Shown one piece after another: positions 13,765 to 22,075 of a stretch of 35,867 nt of DNA (position 1 is its first letter; the number at the start of each line of letters is the position of its first letter). The stretch lies in NCBI GenBank assembly GCA_004151065.3, contig NWUY0305081432.1, positions 1 to 35,867 of the forward strand, written 5' to 3'. Both the position numbers and the translations under genes were made by a program. Under the pieces are notes generated by a model. The model was not told the DNA's origin and did no database searches. It saw nothing but the letters and a program-made list of their open reading frames with translations. This DNA comes from Larix sibirica. Its lineage: Eukaryota; Streptophyta; Pinopsida; Pinales; Pinaceae.

Positions 13765-14293
13765 TTACCCTTCCTTGCTTGGGTCTTTGTCGGGTCAGCT
13801 TTGGGGTACTGCGAAGACAGTAACTATTAGTATTAAAGGGCATTCTCCTTCGAGGATAATAAAATAATAACCCGTAGCCACTCGTGCTTTCTATCTACCA
13901 CTATTGTACCTGGAATTTTAGCTCTGTTTTTTTATCTCGAGATGTGTCTACCTCAGCTTCGTTTGCTTTTTATATAACTGCCTCTTTATTTTCTCATTTT
14001 CTCATTCAGATAGACTTTGGTTTGATTAACCCTTCTCCGCTACTTTTATATTCATGCCTTCTATTTTTTGGATAAGGTTTTGAGTAATAAGGTATGGAAA
14101 GAGGGAGAGGGTCCTTCCCATCCTTCCTTACTGCTACCCTAGATAGTGGCTTTTCTATCTCTCTTAGGGAGTGTATGGCTCCTCTATCTTGCTTGTTAGA
14201 AAGGTTGCTCATCTCTTCCTTGCAAGTGCATGCCTTTATCGTTGCGTTAATATCCGATTAGGGAAAAAAGAAAGTTTTCGGAGTTAAACATGA
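13765..14293. other. Intergenic DNA
   Basis: No gene recognised. It contains the left copy of a 47-bp direct repeat at 14070-14116. An ATG-less frame at 13884-14075 is hydrophobic through T-richness and shows no family match. Confidence 0.4.
14070..14116 (+). repeat. 47-bp direct repeat, left copy
   Basis: GGATAAG...GTAATAAGGTATGGAAA...CCTTC matches 15790-15836 with about 9 differences over 47 bp; the central 18 bp AGTAATAAGGTATGGAAA is perfect. Confidence 0.7.
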
Positions 14294-14324
14294 AAAGCTT
14301 GCTTGACCGTAAGGGAGAGCAAGG
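14294..14324 (+). mobile_element. Short AAGG-flanked interspersed element, copy 2
   Basis: Left end AAAG, right end AAGG, interior 23 nt beginning CTTGCTTGACCGTAAGGG. It has one extra base and two changes relative to the copies at 29916 and 33951, so it is a diverged family member. Confidence 0.7.
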
Positions 14325-16225
14325 ATTTATCGATTGGTAAAATTGAAAGTTTGAAAAAAGAATGAAAGGAGAATGCAACAATTTAGGCTTTTTAGAGAAG
14401 CAAGGGTTGCATCATATATAGAAGCAAGAGCAGCTAGAGCTAAGGCAAGTAAGCTTCTGAAACCAGAGCCGGATGCATCCCTTCCACTACGAGATCAATA
14501 CACATATCCAGATCCATAGCCCGTAGTAGCAGGTACGGCACCTATGGTGGGATACTATTTATCAATAGCAGAAGTTTAAGCAGTAAATTCTGTCGATGAA
14601 CCGGCCCCGTTGATCTGGAACCACCAGCAAGCGAGACAGGCACTTTATAAAAAACGTTCCTAAGTGACCAGTTGACGGGAATAAATATAGCACCAGTAAA
14701 GGGAAATAAATTTCGCTAAGGTAGCCGAGATAAGGACCTGGGAAAACAACAAATATTGTAGCATTATCCTCTCTCCTATGAGCTCTCGGGTCATGCTGCA
14801 TAGGGAACTTATAAAAAAAAAACATAGCCGAGATACTCTTTCCTGGCACTCTGCATAACTGGGAATAGCCTCTCTATCATAGCCGGGAATAGCTGACTTC
14901 TGCATAGCTGATAATAACCTCCTCATAAGCTAGCTATACTATTTTCTGGCACTTTATAGATAGCACTCTCTCTTACCTAATGTAGCTAGACTCTTTCCTG
15001 TTGGCTCTCTCGGAGTTTAAGACCGGAGTTCAAAGGAGCAAAGCCGCTGTCCCGACGTCACTCTTTTCCTAAATAGCCGGGGCAGGAGCGAGGATACGAG
15101 CCGCTCGCTCTATGAAATAGAGGTGCGTTTAGCTCTTACCCGCATCGGGCAAGGTTGAAAGTAAAAGCCTTTCTTGGGCACGAAATGAACAGGCACTTGG
15201 ACCTTAACGCACCTATAATTTCTTTTTTAGATAAAACGGGAGATACTTCTAACCAAGGCAGTTTTAATAAAAAAAAATGGCATAAACTATGTCTTATAAG
15301 GGGTAAGAGCTTAAGTGTGGGTTTAAGTGGCTCTAAAAGGCACGAAAATGGTATTACATTTTAGGCGGTTTTTAGACCTAATGGCCATAAAAGAGTAGGC
15401 AAGCGACCTCGCTACGGGTGAGAAGGAGGGACGGTTGAGAAGGGAGCTATGGTTCTACGGGTGAGAAGCGGGCATGGTATGAAAGCTTACATTATGGGCC
15501 ACATAGAAAAAACGAGAGGGCGAGACTGCCTTTTCCACCCAAATGGAACGCTCCTCAATAGCGGCGGTTGAATGGTGGTTAGCCCCGCAGGTCCTTCTAA
15601 ATATAAGATTGACTCTGAGAATGCAAACCCACAAATTTTTTGACCCAAGCGTGCGTTATCAAGCGCCTTTCTAACATTATCCGTCCAAGTGAGAACCAGG
15701 TTGCTTTTAGCTTCTTTGAGCCTTATCGGGGTTGGATTCTTCCTTGAATTCGCCCATATAGATATATATTTTTATATTTATTTATATCTGGATAAGATCT
15801 TTAGTAATAAGGTATGGAAATCGGGGAGGGGCCTTCTTCTATCTCGAGGGTAACAGGTCAATGTAAGGAAGGTGCGAAGAGATGCAAGGTGACAGATAAC
15901 AGACAAGTGCCAAAGGGTTAGTAAGTCAGGTAAAAAGGTGAAATTGTATTGCAATATACTTATGTCTGTATGAAAGCCACTTAGACATACAGAGACAAAA
16001 AACGCACGGATCTGGACAGGACTCCACGCGCAAGCTAGACTGGTTATTCATTTTATTTCGCCTGTTGTGGGCGAGGGGGCTTTTAGGGCAAGGGTTTTAA
16101 CGCAAAGACCGTATGGGCGATCGACTCCGTTCCTTCTTATCTCCTTCTTATATACTCACCGTTTTCTCTCCAATCTTCTTAACTCCCATTGGAAGAAAGC
16201 AAAAAGCATTATTACATATGTAATA
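14325..16225. other. Gene-free stretch with diverged short repeats
   Basis: At 14640-15000 CATAGCCGGGAATAGC-like units recur about every 25 bp (near 14851, 14877 and 14903), and TGGCACTNT occurs near 14845 and 14946. CTACGGGTGAGAAG is repeated at 15413-15426 and 15457-15470. The right copy of the 47-bp repeat is at 15790-15836. A 69-codon frame at 15155-15364, without ATG start, has a balanced protein-like composition but no family I recognise. Nothing here can be called a functional gene. Confidence 0.45.
15790..15836 (+). repeat. 47-bp direct repeat, right copy
   Basis: Partner of 14070-14116, lying 1.7 kb away in the same orientation; a possible substrate for low-frequency mitochondrial recombination, although short and imperfect. 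Confidence 0.7.
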
Positions 16226-16288
16226 TGGGGTGTCCGGTTAGCACATCTGTTTTTAGTATAGAGGGCCGTTCGAATCCTGTCACCTCGA
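16226..16288 (+). pseudogene. tRNA-Gln-like pseudogene
   Basis: A 63-nt sequence aligns to a tRNA. A 7-pair acceptor stem forms from TGGGGTG (16226-16232) and CACCTCG (16281-16287) with two G-T pairs. A 5-bp anticodon stem TCTGT/ATAGA encloses the loop TTTTAGT. The T-loop region TTCGAATCC is present. The D arm is truncated and the T stem weak. The loop context GTTTTTNGTA resembles plant mitochondrial trnQ(UUG), but here the anticodon would read UUA, which pairs with UAA. The defects argue for a pseudogene. Confidence 0.45.
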
Positions 16289-16789
16289 TGTAAAACTTAG
16301 TAAACCCAAATACGAACATAAATCAACCGTTATTACCTCATCCTACTAAAAAGCCGCGGTTTACTCCGACGTTCCCAATTTACCATAAATCGAAATACCA
16401 CTGCCCCCCCGGGGGGATTCTTTTTTATTTTCGCTTATCTCCTATTGCTTTTTCCCGACTTTCCTCGTCTATCAGCAACCGTAATTGGGCTAATTTTTAC
16501 TGATTGAGCTCAATGTTATAAAGAGCCTCTCCAAAAAAGAGGTCTTGGTTCATTGCATTACACTATGTGGTGAAGAAGCAACCATAGTGGTGGCAACGAT
16601 GAAACAGGCCCTAAAAACCAAAAGAGACCTAATCAATATAATAAGGAAGCCCCTTAAATTGAAAGGAGATGCAAGTTAAGGTTCGGAACTTTTTATCCAG
16701 CTATACTGAGGGGCCTCAATATTTTGAAGCAACGGGGAATAAAACGTGTTCTTGAAAAAGAATAACATTCCAGTCATACTTTTAGAGGT
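16289..16789. other. Spacer with G/C palindrome
   Basis: No gene recognised. A run of seven C and six G at about 16405-16417 forms a perfect palindromic core (CCCCCCGGGGGG). The rest shows no structure I can assign. Confidence 0.4.
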
Positions 16790-17163
16790 AGGGGGGCAGC
16801 CTTCCCGATACATTTTGCAACCCGCCCTACCTATCCAGGTTGGCCGCGGTGCGCTGGGACGGGCATTGCTCCGTTGGGGAACTCACTGCGGAGCGGGTCG
16901 CGGCCACAATATTCTGGGCCGCTTTCGATTTCCATTTTGCGGCGCGAGAGCCCGGGGAGAAGGAGGACCATGATGCTCCACTGGCGGTTGATTATCCTGC
17001 ATTTAGTTTCCTGTATAGCATCTTGGGGGGGGGCACGGAAGAGGAAGAATACAAAGTTTCCCCCTACCAGACCTCTGCCCAGTTCCTCCTCAAGCTGGCT
17101 CAGGGAATTTTGAGAAGACAAATATGTCGTACGGACATTTCAGTTAAGTATGAAAGAAAGTAA
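16790..17163 (+). other. GC-rich block with overlapping open frames, upstream of ccmB
   Basis: Base composition jumps to roughly 55-60% GC by eye. The longest frame (16840-17163, 107 codons, TTG rather than ATG start) ends 23 nt before the ccmB start codon. Other frames on both strands are open too, as expected in GC-rich DNA, so openness is weak evidence. The predicted product has a mixed, non-repetitive composition with an acidic patch and no mitochondrial family I recognise. It may be the ccmB leader, foreign DNA, or an unidentified gene fragment. Confidence 0.35.
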
Positions 17164-17186
17164 GTTCAGAAGGAACGAAGAAGGGA

Positions 17187-17822
17187 ATGAGACGACTATT
17201 TTTTGGACTATTTCATAAACAGATTATACTAAATTTATCTACACTAATCAGTTTTTATCCATTTATTTCTTATATTGTAGTAACGCCCTTAATCATGGGT
17301 TCTGAAAAAGACTTTTCATGTCATTCCCATTTAGGTCTGATTCGGCTTCCTCTGCTGTTTTCTCTTCTTCCCGAACCTTTCTTTCGGAGTGATAAAGAAG
17401 ATGGTACACCCGAATTGTATTCTTCGAGTTCTTATTGCTTGCCAAAAATCCTACTTCTGCAATTGGTAGGTCACCGGATTATTAGAATAAGTTGTGTTTT
17501 CCGTAGTTTTCCCATGTTACAACTTCCGTACCAATTTGATCGATCCGAAATGAATTGGTTAAACATTATACCAGGGAGCCCGATCTTTACTCTTATGTGT
17601 GGTATTCATTCTCGTTCGGCTCTTGGAATCACATCCAGCAGTGGTTGGAACAGCTTGCAAAATCCAACCACTTTACCTACTTTATCACCCCCAATTGTTT
17701 TCCGTACCTCTATTGAAACGGAATGGTTTCATGTTCCTTTATTAATTGGTTATTCCTCTCCGTTCGCATCTCTTTTTCCAATTTTGGTTTCAGTTGGTTT
17801 ACAAGATTCAATGGCCGAGTAA
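17187..17822 (+). CDS. ccmB: Cytochrome c maturation protein CcmB
   Basis: Integral membrane subunit of the CcmAB ABC-type module of cytochrome c biogenesis system I, in the inner mitochondrial membrane; needed for release of heme-loaded CcmE so that heme can be attached to apocytochromes c and c1. The 211-codon product (usual plant length about 206) matches plant CcmB throughout: MRRLF start, SYIVVTPL, GSEKDFSCHSHLGLI, KILLLQLVGH, FDRSEMNW, FTLMCGIHS, NSLQNPTTLPTL, FRTSIETEWFHV, and a C-terminal hydrophobic segment. Many positions are Pro, Ser or Arg where angiosperm CcmB has Leu, Phe, Cys or Trp, consistent with heavy C-to-U editing; without editing several helices would be broken. The frame is intact, starts at the family ATG and ends in TAA at 17820. 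It is probably functional. Confidence 0.95.
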   Translation: MRRLFFGLFHKQIILNLSTLISFYPFISYIVVTPLIMGSEKDFSCHSHLGLIRLPLLFSLLPEPFFRSDKEDGTPELYSSSSYCLPKILLLQLVGHRIIRISCVFRSFPMLQLPYQFDRSEMNWLNIIPGSPIFTLMCGIHSRSALGITSSSGWNSLQNPTTLPTLSPPIVFRTSIETEWFHVPLLIGYSSPFASLFPILVSVGLQDSMAE

Positions 17823-19087
17823 AAAAAACCCAATAATTTCCAATAATAAGCCTGCCTAGGGGTTTTCACCCACTTTTTGTTATAAAACCTACCTAACGGA
17901 ATTATACCATACGAACGAAATTTTGCCATAAACTAATGTGCTGTGCTTGAGAACCTGTAGCTAAATAAGAATGTGCAGAGGCGGCGGGCGGATCAGACAA
18001 TCCAACATAATTACAGTCCAAGTTTTTGAGTTTTAGGAAGATGGAGCGCGGCCAGCCATTTTATTTAGGTAGGTGGGGCATGTACATTTATCTGTGCTTA
18101 TCTGTGCATGCATGGTTTTTATGGCTGATTCTTGTAGGTAGGTAGAATGAATATAGAAAGGGGTGTTCGGTGAAGCGGTTGGCTTTGAAAGGCAGGGAGG
18201 ATGGTCAATAAAGGTTGGGAAGGGACAAACAAGCTTGGTCAAAGGAATCCACACCACGCTCGCTTTATTATATAAATACATCCACGGATTCTTTATTCCA
18301 CTTAACTCCACCCTTGAGTATATGTAACCAGCCTCCCCCCATAAAGAAAAAGACCTTTATTATCTGACAACTATAACTTCTCCAACTTATCTGGTAACTA
18401 GCTCCACCGAGTAATTTTATCGTCCTTTAAATTGAATAGGGGGAGGTAACTTGACATTTTAGGGTAGGGGGCGGCGGAAGGAATATCCTGTAGGCTTGTT
18501 GCGCTTCTTCCCGGAGATATCTCCACCTCGAATTTGCCTTTCCGCTTGCTTTTAAACCGTTCATTATAACAGGTCTGGCGTATAGAGTTAAGGTCTTAAG
18601 TTCATCTCCTTGCCCCCTCAAATAAGAACTTGTCTCTTCCGGGGGCGAGCAGAAATGCACACACAAAAAAGCCGATTAAATCGCCTACTATTATAATAAG
18701 TGGTTTCTTCCCCTATAAAATTAGTATCTTCCGCCCTTTCTATATAATAAACTTCGCCCTACTCTTAATTAAAGCCCTACAGGGATAAAAAGGGACTAGC
18801 TTTCCATCACCATGTTTCCTAATAAAGCAGATATCCTTATATAGTAGCAAAGTATTAGGGGGGGCGGGACTTAAGCGAATGGATCTTTCCTACTATAGCA
18901 GCATGTACTTCAGAACCTGAATTCACCTAAGAACCCCCTTGCCCTATTATTGTAGGCGTTGCTCTAACGTATATAAGATGGATCAATAGGAGCAGATTTA
19001 TTAAAACGAGTGCAGTGAAGTAAATAATAGGGCACACCCCGTATATTATTATTTAAGCTCTACAAATATGGGTTGGTGGGGGGCCTC
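17823..19087. other. ccmB downstream spacer, no gene
   Basis: No gene recognised. Minus-strand frames at 18033-18311 and 18427-18666 lack similarity to known proteins. TTATCTGTGC is tandemly repeated around 18089-18107, and TAGGTAGGT occurs at about 18066 and 18136. Confidence 0.45.
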
Positions 19088-19904
19088 TTATGGGATAATT
19101 GGAGAAGACTGGTTGTAACTCTATAAGGCCAAGGTGAACTGCTATGAGAAGAGGGTTTAGCGCGTGGATGACGAAGGAACAATTAGAAGCATTCAAGGAG
19201 AAAATATTCCCGTAGCAGTCAGACAGATATCAGCCAGGCAAGTCAAGCGTAGTGTGCATAAAGGTTGTAAAGGATATATTATTCATGTAACTAAAGCCAC
19301 AAAAAAGAAAGCATGGGAGCAGAACAACTACCCATAATAAAGAAATTTCTGGATGTGTTTTGAAATAATTAATGGGGCTGCCACCAACCCAATAAATTCA
19401 TTCTAAATATAGACCTAATGCTCGGGGCAACTCCAATAAAAAAAGAAACATATAGATTGGGGACTAACAAGCTGGGTGAGCTAAAGATGCAATTGCAATA
19501 ATTGCTATACAAGGGTTTCATACACCATAGTGTCTCACTTAAAAGAGCTACAGTGTTGTTTGTTAAGAAGAAGGATGGGACATTTTGGATGTGCATTGAT
19601 ATAATCTTTAATAATGTAACAATCCATATATATATATCCCTTACCCGGAATTGATGACCTATTTTATTAGCTAAAAGGGGGGAGGACATTCTCCAAACTA
19701 TATTTAATATATGGACATCATCAAATAAGAGTCGAAGAAGATCACATACCGAAAACTGCTTTAAAAACCTGATATGGGCATTATAAGTTTCTAGTCTTAC
19801 CTTTTGGATTTATGAATGCCTCTATAGTTTTCATGAGGTTCACAAATGATGTATTCCGTAAGTATTTGGATAAAATTGTGCTGTTATTTATTAATGTAAT
19901 CCTT

Positions 19905-19954
19905 CCCAGTTTTACCGTTGCTCAGGGCTGTTGTCGGGAAAGAGCTTCGCACTG
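19905..19954. mobile_element. 50-nt foldback inserted in RT of fragment B
   Basis: Gypsy RT homology reads through FINVIL to 19904 and resumes in another frame with VYSRKEKEH from 19955. The intervening 50 nt has no counterpart in RT. Its ends pair (CCAGT at 19906-19910, ACTGG at 19951-19955) and an inner stem GCTC/GAGC is possible. It contains TGCTCAGGGCTGTT, repeated at 22935-22948. Confidence 0.6.
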
Positions 19955-20197
19955 GTATATTCTAGGAAGGAGAAGGAGCACCAGTAGCATCTCCGCCCGG
20001 TGTTGTAAAATTGCAAGAGCACCAATTGTATGCTAAGCTAAGTAAGTTATAATTATTAAAGAAGGAAATAGAGTATCATGGGCATATAATATCTGAAGAA
20101 GGATTGAAAGTGGACCCCAAAAAGATAGAACCATATTTAGTGGGCCAACCCCAAGGAATGCAGCAGAGGTAATAATTTTTCTAGGATTAGTTGGAAA

Positions 20198-20227
20198 TGT
20201 TGCTCTCCCTTTGGTCGAGCAAGGGCT
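20198..20227 (-). mobile_element. Short interspersed element, copy 3, inside gypsy fragment B
   Basis: The core GCTCTCCCTTTGGTC(G)AGCAAG at 20202-20223 differs from copy 1 at one base. The flanking tetranucleotides (TGTT, GGCT) are not a clean duplication. It separates FLGLVG from (Y)HRRFF, a normally contiguous conserved segment of gypsy pol, so it was inserted after the element was formed. Confidence 0.75.
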
Positions 20228-21339
20228 ACCATCGGAGGTTTTTCAAAGGATTCTTTAACATTGCAGTCCCTTTATAAAAATTGTAGGGAAAGGAGTGAAG
20301 TTTCTCTGGACAACACTACATGAGGAAATATTTTCAGAACTTTAGGGAATTCTCATGACATCACTTGTTTTTTTACTCCCTTATTTTTACTATTTTGACA
20401 AGGACTTCCTTGTTAGCACCGATGCAAGTAGGGAAGGCATTGAAGGAGTACTCATGCAAGAAGGGAGATGAGTTAGTTATGAATCAAGGAAGTTTAATGT
20501 TCATGATAAAAAATACTAAACTAAATACTTGGAGCTCCTTGCAATAGTACATGCCCTGAAGGCATGGCAGAATTACTTAATTTACATCAAATTGAAACTG
20601 CGGATAGATAATGAAAGTTTTAGGTATTTGTAGACTCAGCCTCAATTGAATCCCAGGCAGTTTTATTGGGTATCATTTCTAAGCCATTATGACTATGTCA
20701 TACTACACATTAAAGTAAAAGAGAATCTGGTAGCAGATGCCCTGAGCTGGAGGCGTTACAGAGTTTCAATTTACCAAGCTCAGTCGGACTTGATGACAGT
20801 GATTGGGATGTGATCCAAGGAAGAGAAGTGGTATAAAGAGGCATGCCAATAACTTTTGAGGATAAAAGAAATGGAAAGAGAAAGAAATCAGGAAGTATGA
20901 TTACTACCATATAGCCAAAGATGGGTTGTTACTATGGAGGAATTGGATGTATGGGCCAGACCACAGGGATTTTAGAAGGCTAGTATTTAATGAAGCTCAT
21001 GATACCCCCTATTAAGGGCACCCGGGATACCAAAGAAAATACCAAAGTATTAAAAACTTGGCTAGGACTAAAATAAGATACTGCAGCTTATGTGTCCAGA
21101 TGCCTAGAATGCAAATATATAAAGGTGGATCATAAACATCCAGCTTATAAACTGAATCCCCTGAATGTACCATCTTGGAAGTTATAATCAATATTTATGG
21201 AGTTCATTTATTTATGATTCAGTCTGGATCTCTCCAAATAGAGAAACCAGTCGCTGATGTGATGCCTCACCCCCTTAAGGGTATATTTGAAAAGACTGCA
21301 ATGCCCGGGCTGCTCAAAACTTTAGCATTGTGGAAGACA

Positions 21340-22075
21340 TAGCCCAGGAGCGAAGCCCATGTCCACATTGGAAGTCCTTCAGAGTTGCCCCACACAACGT
21401 AAGGCATCACTATCTGCAATTGGTGGGCTTGACGCTTTCGATTATAAGCTAATCAATTTTTATTTGGACAATGCTAAGCCAAGACTCCCCTCCTACGCTG
21501 TGTTCCAGATTCAAGTTTCTTCACGCAGATCCAACATTTTTCGATGTGTGTGGTAGATAAAGGGGCGTCGACGTGTGTCATGTCCTTGTCATGTTGGAAA
21601 GATTTAGGCTCCCTCGAGTTGTCACATTTGCCTGCATATTTCAAAGTGTTCAATGGTCATTCCTTCTCTCCTCATGTAATTCTTCCCGCCTTCCCAGTTG
21701 AGTTGGAAGGGAAATGCATAGAAGTAGAAGTGGATGTAGTGGACGCTCCGCTAGACTAAAATCTTTTTTTGGAACGTAGTTGGTCGTACATTCATTATGA
21801 CGGCTGTTGTATAATCAGTTTTCCTTTTCCTTAAGTTTCCTCACAAGGGACATGTCGTTACAATAGACCAATTGTAATTTTGCACACTCGACTCTTCTAC
21901 CATTTTAGGTCCGAATGTCCCAATGGTGGACAATTCCAAGAAGGCATATGAGAGCTTATCACTGATGGGTACTTTTTATCTCCTTCCACCTAGTTGTGGC
22001 CCTGACTCTTCACCTGTGTATACCATTTCATCAGTAAATGACTCAGAAGCTAGGACTGCTGGTTCCTAAGGATGT
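21340..22075 (+). mobile_element. Ty3/gypsy protease-region fragment C, decayed
   Basis: Homology to the gag-pol aspartic protease region of a third gypsy family. Recognisable blocks are SALDAF-like GGLDAFDYKLINF, LPSYAVFQIQV, VDKGASTCVMSLSCWKDLG (the protease active site is normally D-x-G-A-S), GHSF-PH-ILPAFPVELEGK and VEVDVVDAPLD, followed by a stop at 21757-21759 and LERSW in the same frame. Homology weakens after 22000 (LSLMGTFYLLPP). Frames change at least twice. Not expressible. Confidence 0.75.

Larger units (their letters stand above)
19088..21230 (+). mobile_element. Ty3/gypsy pol fragment B (PR-RT linker, RT, RNase H, integrase zinc finger), decayed
   Basis: Remnant of a second LTR-retrotransposon lineage, distinct from A. 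Order visible: protease-RT linker (IIGEDWL, RSIQGENIPVAVRQISA, 19088-19370), RT from about 19375 (PPTQ, YKGFIHHSVSL, FVKKKDGTFWMCIDY, LPFGFMNASIVFM), connection region (ISEEGLKVDPKKIE), RNase H from about 20380 (KDFLVSTDAS, LLAIVHALKAWQNYL, ENLVADALS), integrase zinc-finger (EAHDTPY, GHPGYQ, RCLEC-like) near 20990-21110. The RT active site reads FINVIL where FIDDIL is expected, so both catalytic aspartates are lost. Stops and frameshifts are frequent. It is interrupted by a 50-nt foldback (19905-19954) and by an AAGG-type element (~20198-20227). Confidence 0.9.

Noticed and set aside
13700-14330. CRISPR-like array from repeated short elements
   Set aside because: The copies are few, in both orientations and irregularly spaced, and the organism is a eukaryotic organelle; the pattern is dispersed insertion.
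15155-15364. Possible ribosomal protein or maturase fragment
   Set aside because: Composition looks protein-like, but I could not match any mitochondrial ribosomal protein or maturase motif.
18237-18262. Further copy of the short AAGG element (AAGCTTGGTCAAAGG)
   Set aside because: Only scattered matches to the core and no AAGG pair; below what I would accept by eye.
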